In this document: positions 9,921-18,282 of the stretch, in pieces | How the letters are laid out: the number at the start of each line of letters is the position of its first letter | Position numbering within the stretch: the first letter of the stretch is position 1 | The notes under the pieces: model-generated | The model's database searches: none | Told to the model about the DNA's origin: nothing | Seen by the model: only the letters and a program-made list of their open reading frames with translations | Assembly (NCBI GenBank): GCA_021783515.1 | Contig: JAJXTV010000022.1 | Coordinates: 1 to 59,050, forward strand | Direction: 5' to 3' | Origin: Nitrospirota bacterium | GTDB lineage: Bacteria; Nitrospirota; Thermodesulfovibrionia; Thermodesulfovibrionales; UBA6898 | Length of the DNA stretch: 59,050 nt | Made by a program: the position numbers and the translations under genes

Positions 9921-9994
9921 ATCCAGCTGGTATCGTAATACAAAGTGACATCCGATGCGCAGCGGAATTGTTGCTGAGACAAGGGACAGCGGGT

Positions 9995-10048
9995 ATGTAA
10001 CATACTTTTAACCCTGCTGTAACACTGTTGTAACAATCGAAGTATAAT
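9995..10048 (+). promoter_or_regulatory. pstS promoter with four Pho boxes
   Basis: Four repeats at 11-base spacing, ATGTAAC (9995), TTTTAAC (10006), CTGTAAC (10017) and TTGTAAC (10028-10034), are followed 8 bases later by a perfect TATAAT at 10043-10048. No -35 box is present; the Pho boxes take its place, as in known PhoB-activated promoters. Transcription would start near 10055. The pstS ribosome site AAGGAGG is at 10064-10070. Confidence 0.88.
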
Positions 10049-10075
10049 CTAATTGAGATCCAGAAGGAGGCACTC

Positions 10076-11086
10076 ATGAAAGTATTCCTGAAATTAGCTC
10101 TGGCCTTGGCGCTCGTCTTTTCTTTTACCCATGCGGATGCGGCGGACATGCTCAACGGTGCTGGGGCGTCTTTCCCTTATCCGGTTTACTCCGCATGGTC
10201 GTATGACTATAACAAGGTTACCGGGGTGCAGCTGAACTACCAGTCTATCGGCTCGGGTGGCGGGATCAAGCAGATCAGTGCGAGGACGGTCGCCTTCGGA
10301 GCATCCGACGCGCCGCTTGCGCCGGCCCAGCTGAAAAAGGACAGCCTTCTCCAGTTCCCGGCAGTAATAGGAGGAGTAGTGCCGGTGGTGAACGTCCCCG
10401 GCGTAAAGGCAGGAGAGCTGAAGCTCGATTCCGACGCGCTCTGCAGGATATATCTCGGGGACATCAAATACTGGGACGACGGCAGGATCAAATCCCTGAA
10501 CGCCGGCTTGCGTCTTCCCCACAGCGAAATGACGGTGGTCCACAGGTCCGACGGCTCCGGCACTACCGCGATATTCACCACCTATCTCAGCGAGGTCTGC
10601 CCCGTCTGGAAGAGCAAGGTCGGCGCCGGCACCTCGGTCAACTGGCCCGCAGGCATCGGCGGCAAAGGCAACGAAGGCGTGGCCAACTACACGAAGAGGA
10701 CCGCCGGTTCGATAGGGTATGTCGAATTCGCCTATGCGGAGCAGAACAAACTGGCCTATGCGCTTCTGAAGAACTCCGCCGGCAATTTCGTAAAGCCGAG
10801 CTTCGAGACCTTCGAAGATGCCGCCGCCACCGGCAATTTCGATCCCGGAAAGGATTTTCATCTCTGGCTCGTAAATGCTCCGGGTAAGAAGGCCTGGCCG
10901 ATTGCCGGGGCGACCTTTATCCTCCTGGCAAAAGAAAAGACCGACTCGAACAAAAAGGTCGTGAAATTCTTCGACTGGGCGTTCAATCACGGCGACAAGA
11001 AGGCCAAAGACCTGGTATACGTGCCGCTGCCGTCTTCCCTGAAGAACAAGATCAGGGCCTACTGGAAGACGCACGGAATTCTGTAG
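10076..11086 (+). CDS. pstS: PstS phosphate-binding protein
   Basis: The 336-residue periplasmic phosphate-binding protein has a cleavable signal peptide (MKVFLKLALALALVFSF, cleavage near HADA-ADM). LNGAGASFPYPVYSAW starts the mature protein, and SIGSGGGIKQI, FGASDAPL and HRSDGSGTTAIFTTYL form the phosphate pocket seen in PstS. It delivers phosphate to PstCAB. The gene sits directly behind the four-repeat Pho-box promoter and is separated from pstC by a GC-rich hairpin that could keep pstS expression above that of the membrane genes. Confidence 0.95.
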   Translation: MKVFLKLALALALVFSFTHADAADMLNGAGASFPYPVYSAWSYDYNKVTGVQLNYQSIGSGGGIKQISARTVAFGASDAPLAPAQLKKDSLLQFPAVIGGVVPVVNVPGVKAGELKLDSDALCRIYLGDIKYWDDGRIKSLNAGLRLPHSEMTVVHRSDGSGTTAIFTTYLSEVCPVWKSKVGAGTSVNWPAGIGGKGNEGVANYTKRTAGSIGYVEFAYAEQNKLAYALLKNSAGNFVKPSFETFEDAAATGNFDPGKDFHLWLVNAPGKKAWPIAGATFILLAKEKTDSNKKVVKFFDWAFNHGDKKAKDLVYVPLPSSLKNKIRAYWKTHGIL

Positions 11087-11101
11087 ATCGCGCTTTAAGG
11101 C

Positions 11102-11124
11102 GGGGCAGGCAATCGGCCTGCCCC
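11102..11124 (+). terminator. pstS-pstC intergenic hairpin
   Basis: A perfect 9-base stem, GGGGCAGGC (11102-11110) and GCCTGCCCC (11116-11124), with a 5-base loop, is followed by ATTGTTAT rather than a full T-run. It is likely a partial terminator or mRNA-stabilising hairpin between pstS and pstC. Confidence 0.65.
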
Positions 11125-11159
11125 ATTGTTATCCGAAAAAGAATCGGGCGAGACGAGAG

Positions 11160-12101
11160 ATGGCAAGGACCGCAAAGAAGAACCCCGTTGACAGATTCTT
11201 TTCCGTCATGACGGCGGCGGCGGCGTTTTCCGTCATTGTCCTCATTGCCGGGATTCTTTATGTGCTCGTCTCGGAGTCTTCGCTCGCGATAGGGAGGTTC
11301 GGCGTCTGGAGGTTCCTCAGTTCGACGGACTGGGACCCGGTCAGGCAGTCCTTCGGCGCACTCACCAATATTTACGGTACTGTTCTCACAACCGTCCTTT
11401 CCCTGGCGATCGCGATACCGCTTGCGGTCGGCATCGCCATATTCGTCACCGAGATCTCGCCGAATTTTCTAAAAGGGCCCATCGGGGCCGCCATCGAGCT
11501 CCTCGCCGCGATCCCGAGCATCATATACGGCATGTGGGGGCTTTTCACCCTCTCGCCGATCATGAGCACCTATATCGAGCCTTTTCTGAAGAAGATATTT
11601 TCCGGGGTCCCCCTGATCGGCATACTGTTTCAGGGCACACCGATGGGAATCGATATCCTGACGGCAAGCGTAATCCTGAGCATCATGATCATCCCGTTTA
11701 CTGCCAGTATCTCGAGGGACTCGTTCAACCTCACGCCCGCGGTCGTGAAGGAGTCGGCCTATGCGATCGGCGCCACCAGATGGGAGGTGGTGAAAAACGT
11801 TGTTATCCCCTATTCGAAACTCGGGGTGTTCGGAGGCGTCGTCCTCTCCCTCGGGAGGGCGCTCGGCGAGACGATGGCCGTCGCCTTCGTGCTCGGCAAC
11901 AACCACCGGATCACGACGTCCCTCTTCGACGCCGCCGCGACGATCACCGTGACGCTCGCCAACGAGTTCGCCGAGGCTGACAGCGACGTCTATCTGTCCT
12001 CGCTCTTTTATCTCGCCCTCGTGCTGTTCGTCCTGAGCTTTATCACGCTTGCCGTGGCGAAATTCTTTCTCCTCAAGGCGGAGAGGAAGTACTCCCGATG
12101 A
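11160..12101 (+). CDS. pstC: PstC phosphate ABC permease
   Basis: The 313-residue inner-membrane permease has about six hydrophobic segments starting at residues 17-40. The cytoplasmic coupling loop is EAAA-like (VVKESAYAIGATRWEVVKNV), the region that contacts PstB, followed by GRALGETMAVAFVLGN, a PstC hallmark. It pairs with PstA to import phosphate. The end overlaps the start of pstA by four bases. Confidence 0.94.
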   Translation: MARTAKKNPVDRFFSVMTAAAAFSVIVLIAGILYVLVSESSLAIGRFGVWRFLSSTDWDPVRQSFGALTNIYGTVLTTVLSLAIAIPLAVGIAIFVTEISPNFLKGPIGAAIELLAAIPSIIYGMWGLFTLSPIMSTYIEPFLKKIFSGVPLIGILFQGTPMGIDILTASVILSIMIIPFTASISRDSFNLTPAVVKESAYAIGATRWEVVKNVVIPYSKLGVFGGVVLSLGRALGETMAVAFVLGNNHRITTSLFDAAATITVTLANEFAEADSDVYLSSLFYLALVLFVLSFITLAVAKFFLLKAERKYSR

Positions 12102-12937
12102 CACGCGAGCAGATCAGAAAGACGGAGGGGTTCATCGCCCTTTCCCTGAGCACCCTTGCGGCGCTCGGCGGTCTCTTCTGGCTCGTTTTCATCCTCGGCG
12201 ACGTCCTCGTCCATGGGATCAAGGCCCTGCACATCGACCTCTTTCTGAACGATCCCGCGCCTCCCGGCGTCGACGGCGGCGGGCTGCGGAACGCCTTCGT
12301 CGGCCAGCTGCTGATCACCGTCTGCGCGACGCTGATCGGCGTGCCGATGGGTGTCCTGGGCGGGACGTTCCTTGCGGAATATGCGCGGGGGCGAAAGATC
12401 GCCCGGCTCATCAGCATCCTCGCCGACATCATGGTCAGCGTACCCTCGATCGTCATCGGCACGTTTATCTATGCGGTGCTGGTGAAGCCGATCGGCCACT
12501 TCAACGGGTGGGCCGGTGCCGTCGCCCTTGCGATCATCATGATCCCGGTGGTGTTGCGCACCACGGAAGACATGCTTTCTCTCGTCCCCTGGACGCTGAG
12601 GGAGGCGGCCTTTGCCCTCGGCGCGCCCTACTATAAAGTGATTACGCAGGTGGTCTATCGCGGGGCGGCGACAGGCATCCTCACCGGGGTGCTCCTTTCG
12701 ATCGCCAGGGTGGCCGGCGAGACGGCCCCCCTGCTGTTTACGTCCTTCAACAATTCATTCTACTCGCTGGACATGAAACAGCCGGTGGCGTCGCTGACCG
12801 TGACGATCTTCCAGTACGCGATGGGGCCCTACGATAACTGGCATGCCCAGGCGTGGGCGGCCGCCTTTGTCATCACCATATTCATCCTCATCCTTACCAT
12901 TACGGGAAGGCTCATCATCAAGTGGAGGTACAAATAG
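12098..12937 (+). CDS. pstA: PstA phosphate ABC permease
   Basis: The 279-residue second permease has six predicted membrane segments. The coupling loop reads [20 protein letters not shown], followed by [14 protein letters not shown], both characteristic of PstA. The start ATG overlaps the pstC stop (ATGA) and its own TAG overlaps the pstB GTG start by one base, so pstC, pstA and pstB are translationally coupled. Confidence 0.94.
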   Translation: MTREQIRKTEGFIALSLSTLAALGGLFWLVFILGDVLVHGIKALHIDLFLNDPAPPGVDGGGLRNAFVGQLLITVCATLIGVPMGVLGGTFLAEYARGRKIARLISILADIMVSVPSIVIGTFIYAVLVKPIGHFNGWAGAVALAIIMIPVVLRTTEDMLSLVPWTLREAAFALGAPYYKVITQVVYRGAATGILTGVLLSIARVAGETAPLLFTSFNNSFYSLDMKQPVASLTVTIFQYAMGPYDNWHAQAWAAAFVITIFILILTITGRLIIKWRYK

Positions 12938-13701
12938 TGGCCGGGAAGATCGAACTGGAGGTGAAGGGGCTCAACTTCTACTATTCGGGCAATATCCACG
13001 CCCTGAAGAAGATCAATCTGACTGTCTACAGGAACACCGTAACGTCCCTGATCGGCCCTTCCGGCTGCGGGAAGACGACCCTGCTTCGGTGTTTCAACCG
13101 CATGCACGACCTCTATCCGGGCAACCGTTATCAGGGGGAGGTCCTTTTCCAGGGAGACAACATCCTTTCCGGCGGGACCGATCTGATTAATCTCAGGAGC
13201 AGGATCGGGATGGTCTTCCAGAAGCCGACGCCGTTTCCGATGAGCATCTTCGACAATATCGCCTACGGGCTGAAGCTGAAGGGCGTGAAGAAAAGGGCTG
13301 AGCTTTCGGAAAAGGTCGAGAAGGCGCTCGTGCATGCGGCGTTGTGGAACGAGGTGAAGGACAAGCTCGGTGCCGGCGCATATGCCCTCTCCGGCGGGCA
13401 GCAGCAGCGGCTCGTCATCGCACGGGCGCTCGCCGTAGACCCCGAGGTGCTCCTCTTCGACGAGCCCACGTCGGCGCTCGATCCCATATCCACCGCGAAG
13501 ATAGAGGAGCTCACCGAGGTCTTGAAAAAAGACGTCACAATCGTTATAGTTACCCACAATATGCAGCAGGCGGCAAGGATATCCGACTGGACCGGATTTC
13601 TGATGCTCGGCGAGTTGATTGAGTTCGACAGGACCGACAAGATATTCACTGCGCCTTCGGAAAAACTGACTGAAGACTATGTGACCGGGAGGTTTGGATA
13701 A
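12937..13701 (+). CDS. pstB: PstB phosphate ABC ATPase
   Basis: The 254-residue ATPase has Walker [21 protein letters not shown] (the FNRMHDL tail is typical of PstB), signature LSGGQQQR, Walker [14 protein letters not shown] and switch His in VTHNMQQA. An open frame extends upstream to 12853 inside pstA, but GTG at 12937 is the natural start: it begins [16 protein letters not shown], matches PstB length and overlaps the pstA stop as TAGTG. It powers phosphate uptake through PstCA. Confidence 0.95.
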   Translation: MAGKIELEVKGLNFYYSGNIHALKKINLTVYRNTVTSLIGPSGCGKTTLLRCFNRMHDLYPGNRYQGEVLFQGDNILSGGTDLINLRSRIGMVFQKPTPFPMSIFDNIAYGLKLKGVKKRAELSEKVEKALVHAALWNEVKDKLGAGAYALSGGQQQRLVIARALAVDPEVLLFDEPTSALDPISTAKIEELTEVLKKDVTIVIVTHNMQQAARISDWTGFLMLGELIEFDRTDKIFTAPSEKLTEDYVTGRFG

Positions 13702-14369
13702 TGACAGTTCTCGACGATGAATTACAGCAGCTGAAAGAAAAGATACTCAAGATGGGCTCCCTTGTCGAGGAGGCGCTCAAGAACTCAATTCAGGCCCTCG
13801 TCGAAAGGGACAACGCCCTTGCGCAGAGGGTGATCGACAACGACCGCGTCGTCAATACGCTGGACGTCGAGATCGACGAGGATTCCATACGGCTTATCGC
13901 CCTGCGGCAGCCGATGGCGGGCAACCTCCGCTTCATCACGACCGCGATGAAGATCACGACCGACATGGAGAGGATGGGGGACCTTGCCGTCAATATCGCC
14001 GAGCGGGCGATCGAGCTCAATGAAGAACCGATCCTGAAGCCCTATATCGATATCCCGCGAATGAGGGAAATCGCACAGGGGATGATGAGGGATGCGCTCG
14101 ATGCTTTTGTGAGAAAGGACAAGAAACTTGCCACGGAGGTCATCATGAGAGACGACGAGGTGGACGACCTGAAGCACGACGTTTTGCAGGAACTCGCGTT
14201 TTTCATGGCCCAGGATCCGACCACCGTCTCCCGGGCGATGAAGATAAGCTTTGTGGCGCAGTATCTCGAGCGGCTTGCCGACCACGCGACCAATATTGCC
14301 GAGATGGTAATCTATTTGGTGGAAGGGAAAATCATCCGCCATATGATTCATCCTCCCGAGACCGCCTGA
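13701..14369 (+). CDS. phoU: PhoU phosphate-signalling regulator
   Basis: This 222-residue all-helical protein has the two PhoU repeats, each with an acidic metal-binding motif (TDMERMGDLAVNIAER in the first, YLERLADHATNIAEM in the second). PhoU links the Pst transporter to PhoR and keeps the Pho response off when phosphate is plentiful. Its ATG overlaps the pstB stop (TAATG), and it is the last gene of the pst operon. Confidence 0.94.
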   Translation: MTVLDDELQQLKEKILKMGSLVEEALKNSIQALVERDNALAQRVIDNDRVVNTLDVEIDEDSIRLIALRQPMAGNLRFITTAMKITTDMERMGDLAVNIAERAIELNEEPILKPYIDIPRMREIAQGMMRDALDAFVRKDKKLATEVIMRDDEVDDLKHDVLQELAFFMAQDPTTVSRAMKISFVAQYLERLADHATNIAEMVIYLVEGKIIRHMIHPPETA

Positions 14370-14425
14370 CCGCCCGCGCCGGCCGACCGATTTTTCCCGT
14401 ACCAATCCGGCCTGGGATAGTGATG

Positions 14426-14455
14426 TTGACAGCTCTCGCTTCAAATAATTATAAT
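14426..14455 (+). promoter_or_regulatory. Strong sigma-70 promoter
   Basis: A perfect TTGACA (14426-14431) and a perfect TATAAT (14450-14455) are separated by 18 bases. This is the closest match to consensus in the window. It drives the structured leader and the 52-aa zinc-ribbon gene; the start site should be near 14462. Confidence 0.85.
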
Positions 14456-14472
14456 AGGGGGTTTACTTTTTT

Positions 14473-14576
14473 GGCGGCCCATTTTTGGGGGTCGCCCAGT
14501 AGTCCGGTCCCCCCGTGCGGGGCAGGATGTGTGTCCGGCCAGAAATAAACCGGGCGCACAGACGGAGAAAGGAGGT
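14473..14576 (+). ncRNA. Structured 5' leader of zinc-ribbon gene
   Basis: The roughly 120-base leader can fold into three consecutive hairpins. Hairpin 1 is 8 base pairs, 14473-14480 with 14489-14496 (one G-U). Hairpin 2 is CCCC 14511-14514 with GGGG 14519-14522. Hairpin 3 is 11 base pairs, 14528-14538 with 14550-14560 (two G-U), loop CCAGAAATAAA. The ribosome site AAAGGAGG at 14569-14576 follows directly. I do not recognise a known riboswitch class. It may be a cis-regulatory element, or an RNA thermometer-like or protein-binding leader. Confidence 0.5.
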
Positions 14577-14582
14577 ACCATC

Positions 14583-14741
14583 ATGGCAGGTGAGAAAAAA
14601 TCCAAGACCGACGTCAGCGCGAGGCTCGAGAATAAAGGGAAGGGCAATTTCTGCAGCAACTGCGGCAAGAAGATCGAGGTCGTGCTCGCAGTCTCTCCCA
14701 ACGGAAAGAAAAGAATGAGAAGGCTCTGCTGCGAGGCCTAA
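14583..14741 (+). CDS. 52-aa zinc-ribbon protein
   Basis: The small basic protein starts MAGEKKSKTDVSARLENKGK and carries FCSNCGKKIE, then RRLCCEA at the C-terminus: a CxxC plus CC arrangement that could bind one zinc, with many lysines and arginines. ATG at 14583 is set by AAAGGAGG 7 bases upstream; a longer in-frame start at 14529 lies inside the leader and is unlikely. The strong promoter, long leader and flanking hairpins suggest high, controlled expression. I do not know its function; a nucleic-acid or ribosome-associated role would fit. Confidence 0.75.
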   Translation: MAGEKKSKTDVSARLENKGKGNFCSNCGKKIEVVLAVSPNGKKRMRRLCCEA

Positions 14742-14749
14742 CTTTTTCG

Positions 14750-14785
14750 CTGTTGCGCGGCGGAAGGCGTTCCGCCGCGCAACAG
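14750..14785. terminator. Perfect 16-bp stem hairpin
   Basis: CTGTTGCGCGGCGGAA (14750-14765) and its exact inverse (14770-14785) surround a GGCG loop. It lies 9 bases behind the zinc-ribbon stop codon. A T-run precedes the stem (TTTTT 14743-14747) but none follows on either strand, so it is not a textbook intrinsic terminator; it may protect the 3' end or terminate with Rho. Confidence 0.55.
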
Positions 14786-14865
14786 AACATACGTCCGGAT
14801 CAGGGGACAAAAAAAAGCGACATGAGCGCCATCTCATGCCGCTGCACGTCCCGAAGACAGGTCAT

Positions 14866-15039
14866 TCATTCGTTGTGGACCTTCTTTCTCCAGGCGTCCA
14901 GGTAATCTTTTGTCACTTTATCGACATGATGGTCTTTCCTGGCGTGATTCGCCGCCTTTCTGACCACCTCGTCAACCGTTGTGCCCCGCGCCTGGAAATC
15001 ACAGTTTACTCCCACATCCCTGCATGACAATACTTTCAT
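14866..15039 (-). CDS. DUF1059 small protein
   Basis: The 57-residue product MKVLSCRDVGVNCDFQARGT carries the two conserved cysteines (C6 and C13) of the DUF1059 family, then a helical segment (VDEVVRKAANHARKDH). Family members are small cytoplasmic proteins of unknown function, often stress-linked. ATG at 15039 has AAGGTGAG upstream; a GTG at 15048 is possible. It lies just downstream of the small coiled-coil gene on the same strand, probably co-transcribed. Confidence 0.8.
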   Translation of the reverse strand: MKVLSCRDVGVNCDFQARGTTVDEVVRKAANHARKDHHVDKVTKDYLDAWRKKVHNE

Positions 15040-15075
15040 CACCCTCACCTTCTTTCGGGCTTCTCCTCATCACTA

Positions 15076-15261
15076 TCAGCTCACCAGCTCGTTACTCGCC
15101 ACCTTCGTCATTATCCTTTCGAGCAGGTACTGGTCTTCGCGCAGACACTCCCGCATCTCCCTGTTGTCAGTCTTCACCCTTTCGTCCTTCAACTGGCTGT
15201 CGAGAACCTCAAGGGCATGCCGTAACGCCTCTAACTCCTTTTTGTCCAGTTCGAGTACCAT
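15076..15261 (-). CDS. Small coiled-coil hypothetical protein
   Basis: The 61-residue, charge-rich, helical product (LDKKELEALRHALEVLDSQL) resembles a widespread group of short proteins built from a LxxxELxxLxxAL helix, a linker with TDNRE, and a second helix. No catalytic residues are seen and the function is unknown. Upstream on the minus strand lies GAAGGAGGCG-type ribosome-site sequence. It is about 36 bases upstream of the DUF1059 gene. Confidence 0.65.
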   Translation of the reverse strand: MVLELDKKELEALRHALEVLDSQLKDERVKTDNREMRECLREDQYLLERIMTKVASNELVS

Positions 15262-15563
15262 AACCTACGCCTCCTTCCCCCCCGCCATCTTCGCCGGGGA
15301 TACATTCTTTCTTGAACCCTTTCTTATATATAGCCTAGTGCACGGCTCCAACTTGCGCAACTATGCAACTTAAGACCGCGCACCCGAATCCGACCGTTTT
15401 CGGAATTTACAGCGAAATATCCCCATTTATCGCTCCCATGATGCCGATATGGCGACCGGAGTGCCTCTAGCTGGGGAATCACTCAGTAATTAGCGAATCT
15501 TTTTCGCCCATTTCAGCAGAGCGGCAGCGTCGGGAACAAAGGGAGGAATCCAGTAAGGCAGAC
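15262..15563. other. Intergenic region upstream of small genes
   Basis: No gene was found. Around 15325-15375 an AT-rich TATATA patch and repeated TTGC/GCAA motifs could form the minus-strand promoter for the coiled-coil gene and the DUF1059 gene. The rest shows no clear structure. Confidence 0.35.
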
Positions 15564-15598
15564 AAAAAAAAGGGGCGACGGGAAAACCCGCCGCCCCT
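15564..15598 (-). terminator. Rho-independent terminator after ferredoxin gene
   Basis: On the minus strand a 12-base stem (AGGGGCGGCGGG with CCCGTCGCCCCT, one G-U) with a TTTT loop is followed by an eight-T run. It lies 15 bases past the ferredoxin stop and closes the dsrMKJOP-ferredoxin unit. Confidence 0.92.
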
Positions 15599-15613
15599 AA
15601 AACCCCCAAACAA

Positions 15614-15799
15614 TTACATCTCGGTAAGGGTAACCGCACCCGTCGTACATACGCTGGTGCAGGTCTGGCAGCCCTCGCAAAGATCAGCCTGCTCCGCGAA
15701 TGCCTTGCCGTCCTTCATCACAAAAACGCTGACAGGACAGTTATTTACGCACTCCTCACAACCTTCGCACTTCGATGCGTCAACAGAAACAAGATACAT
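15614..15799 (-). CDS. 2[4Fe-4S] ferredoxin
   Basis: This 61-residue bacterial-type ferredoxin has two complete cluster motifs, CEGCEECVNNCP (residues 12-23) and CEGCQTCTSVC (residues 42-52). It is a soluble low-potential electron carrier. It lies 81 bases behind dsrP in the same direction with its own AGGAGG, ahead of a strong terminator, so it is likely co-expressed with dsrMKJOP; an AT-rich TATAAT in the gap could also give it its own promoter. Its partner may be DsrK, DsrAB or another redox enzyme. Confidence 0.9.
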   Translation of the reverse strand: MYLVSVDASKCEGCEECVNNCPVSVFVMKDGKAFAEQADLCEGCQTCTSVCTTGAVTLTEM

Positions 15800-15880
15800 T
15801 ACTCAATCCTCCTTCGTGTCATTAACCACCAGCATGGTTTTCTTAATTATAAATAACTTGCTTTATAAAAAGCCAGCCCT

Positions 15881-17044
15881 TTACTCGTGATATCCGCCCT
15901 CTTCCCTGACCGCAATCGCCACCTTGTATAACACGGTCAGGACAAGGAACCCGATCGCCCAGACGCCGATAGTAATCATCGTCTCCGGCGCAGTAGGCCA
16001 GTACTCGGTGACCCCCTCAAACATATTGGGAACAAAACCGCCGACGATGAGTCCGAATCCCTTGTCGATCCAGAGGGAGATGAACATAGACACGCAGGCG
16101 ACGACGAGTATGTTCTCGTTCCTCCTCAACGCAGGGAAAACAAGAATGGTGAGCGACAGCACGGCCAGGATGCTCGACGTCCACATGATCGAGACGAGTT
16201 TGCCGTGTCCTTCAAAACCGGTATACAGATACCGGATCGGCGCCATATGGCCCGGGATATTGCTGTAAAACGCAGTGAAGATCTCGAGGCCGAGGAAAAA
16301 GACGTTGGCGAACATCGCATACGTAACGATCTTGCCGAGCGCCTGGATCGGCTCGTACCCGGGATCGAATTTCGAAAGTTTCCTCACCAGCAGGGCGAGG
16401 ATGATGAGCAGCGCCGGACCTCCGGCAAATGCCGATGCGAGAAATCGGGCGGCCATAATGGCGGTCAGCCAGAAGTGCCTCCCGGGAACTCCCGAATACA
16501 GGAAGGCGGTAACTGTATGGATACTGACCGCCCAGGGGACCGAGAGATAAATGAGGGGCTTCACCCACTGCGGCGGATGCACCCCTTTCTTGTCCGCATG
16601 CAGCGTAGTCCAGCCGATGACGATGTTCAGGATGAGATAACCGGTGAGCACGATGAAGTCCCAGAACATGATCGAATTCGGCGTCGGATGGAGCACGACG
16701 TTCATGATCCTCATCGGCTGTCCCATGTCGACAAAGATGAAGAGCACGCACATCGTGACCGCCGAGACCGCGAGGAACTCGCCCAGAATGACGATCTTGC
16801 CGAACTTCTTGAAGTCGTGCAGATAATAGGGAATGACGAGCATCACTGCCGAGGCCGCGACTCCGACCAGAAAGGTGAACTGGCCTATGTACAGCCCCCA
16901 CGAAACATCGCGGCTCAAACCGGTGATTCCCAGACCATAGCTGAACTGACGCAGATACTGGGTCATGGCGACACCGATAATGACGAGCAGCGCCCCTATC
17001 CACAACCAGTAGCGTTTGCCTCCGATAAGCGCTTTCTCGAGCAT
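15881..17044 (-). CDS. dsrP: DsrP, NrfD-like membrane subunit
   Basis: The 387-residue integral membrane protein has about ten hydrophobic segments and belongs to the NrfD/polysulfide-reductase family. It holds no haem and interacts with menaquinone. As last gene of dsrMKJOP it is DsrP, partner of the Fe-S subunit DsrO. Its ATG overlaps the dsrO stop (TAATG), showing translational coupling. Confidence 0.93.
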   Translation of the reverse strand: MLEKALIGGKRYWLWIGALLVIIGVAMTQYLRQFSYGLGITGLSRDVSWGLYIGQFTFLVGVAASAVMLVIPYYLHDFKKFGKIVILGEFLAVSAVTMCVLFIFVDMGQPMRIMNVVLHPTPNSIMFWDFIVLTGYLILNIVIGWTTLHADKKGVHPPQWVKPLIYLSVPWAVSIHTVTAFLYSGVPGRHFWLTAIMAARFLASAFAGGPALLIILALLVRKLSKFDPGYEPIQALGKIVTYAMFANVFFLGLEIFTAFYSNIPGHMAPIRYLYTGFEGHGKLVSIMWTSSILAVLSLTILVFPALRRNENILVVACVSMFISLWIDKGFGLIVGGFVPNMFEGVTEYWPTAPETMITIGVWAIGFLVLTVLYKVAIAVREEGGYHE

Positions 17045-17871
17045 TATTCCCTACCTCCTATTACATAGTAAATACTTGGCTGAGTCCCGAGTTCGGGCTT
17101 CCGACGTATCGTATAGCTCGACTCGATGACCTTCCTCACCTCGGAGTTGGGGTCTCCGAGATCGCCGAACACAATCGCGCCGTTGGACACCTCCGCGCAA
17201 GCGGGAAGAAGACCCACGGCGAGACGCTCATAACAGAGCGTGCATTTTTCGACGACGCCGATCATGCGGGTAGGGAACTGCGGATTCTCCTTCTTGATGA
17301 AGGGCATCCCGTTGGCGTCCTTACCTCTTGGATCGCGGTAGTTGAAGCTTCGCGCGCCGAAGGGACAGGCCGCCATGCAGAACCTGCAGCCGATGCAGCG
17401 GTGCATATCCTGCATCACGATGCCGTCGGGCCGTTTGTATGTCGCCTGGGTGGGGCAGACCCGGACGCACGCCGGCTGCTCGCAATGATTGCAGAGAAGG
17501 ATAAACTGCTTCTCCCTCAGTTCCTTGTTCATGATCTGGTCTTCCGTCACGGTAGGAAACGTATGCTCGTACGAATCCTTCCAGATCCACTTCACCTCGT
17601 CCTTAGGGTTGCCGAACTCCGGGATATTGTGGATATCGTTACAGGCCCTGAAGCATTTCTGGTAGTCCTCGTCCGTCTTGAGCTTGCCCACGTCGATCGC
17701 AAAGCCGAATCTCTTGCCCGTTATGCCTTTGGGGTCGGTCGTAAACCGGGGCGTCTGCGATGATGAGGCCTCGCCCTTGCCGGTCAGCGCTTCGAGGACC
17801 GAAGCCCCACCGATTCCGAGCACGGCCGTGACTCCCGCTAGTCTGAAAAATTGTCTTCTGTTTATGCTCAT
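17044..17871 (-). CDS. dsrO: DsrO, periplasmic Fe-S subunit
   Basis: About 275 residues, beginning MSINRRQFFRLAGVTAVLGI, a twin-arginine signal for Tat export. The mature part holds four [4Fe-4S] motifs (CNHCEQPACVRVCP, CIGCRFCMAACP, CTLCYER and flanking cysteines). A longer frame reaches 17940, but ATG at 17871 gives the Tat signal and overlaps the dsrJ stop (ATGA). It passes electrons between periplasmic haems and DsrP. Confidence 0.93.
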   Translation of the reverse strand: MSINRRQFFRLAGVTAVLGIGGASVLEALTGKGEASSSQTPRFTTDPKGITGKRFGFAIDVGKLKTDEDYQKCFRACNDIHNIPEFGNPKDEVKWIWKDSYEHTFPTVTEDQIMNKELREKQFILLCNHCEQPACVRVCPTQATYKRPDGIVMQDMHRCIGCRFCMAACPFGARSFNYRDPRGKDANGMPFIKKENPQFPTRMIGVVEKCTLCYERLAVGLLPACAEVSNGAIVFGDLGDPNSEVRKVIESSYTIRRKPELGTQPSIYYVIGGRE

Positions 17872-18281
17872 GACTGTTTCTCCTTCGGTACGATATGGCA
17901 GCTGAAGCAATAGGGGTTCACCGCGAGATAATTGTGGCACTTGTCGCAGAACTCCTTCTTGTTCGAATGGCAGTTCAGACAGGTGTTCTGAAGACTGATA
18001 TGGAAACTCTCGCCGCGCGAATTCACGTAGATGCGCTGGCCGTAGCGGACGACCTCGTCACGCCAGGTGTTCAGCAGCTGCATGTGCTCCTTAGCCATGA
18101 ATTCCTTCGGTTCAACGCATTCCTTCTTGCCGTGTTCTTTTTCGTACTCAAGGATCGCAGGGGTATCGTACTTCAGCTTCGGCGCCACGTTCGCCTTTCC
18201 CAGGTTATAGTAGAACGGAAAGCCGAAGACGGCCACGAAGCCGATCACCACTCCGATGACGATCTTCCAGGCATTATTCAT
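17868..18281 (-). CDS. dsrJ: DsrJ, periplasmic trihaem cytochrome c
   Basis: The 137-residue protein has one N-terminal membrane anchor (residues 5-22) and three CxxCH motifs (CLNCH, CDKCH, CFSCH) near its C-terminus. This three-haem pattern and its place between dsrK and dsrO define DsrJ. DsrJ is known for one haem with unusual Cys/His ligation; several other cysteines and histidines are present (for example CVEP). It links the complex to the periplasm. Confidence 0.94.
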   Translation of the reverse strand: MNNAWKIVIGVVIGFVAVFGFPFYYNLGKANVAPKLKYDTPAILEYEKEHGKKECVEPKEFMAKEHMQLLNTWRDEVVRYGQRIYVNSRGESFHISLQNTCLNCHSNKKEFCDKCHNYLAVNPYCFSCHIVPKEKQS

Positions 18282-18282
18282 C

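Noticed and set aside
12853-12936. N-terminal extension of pstB inside pstA
   Set aside because: The added residues are not PstB-like; GTG at 12937 overlaps the pstA stop and gives normal length.
14529-14582. Upstream start for the 52-aa zinc-ribbon protein
   Set aside because: It lies in the folded leader and has no ribosome site, while AAAGGAGG fits ATG 14583.
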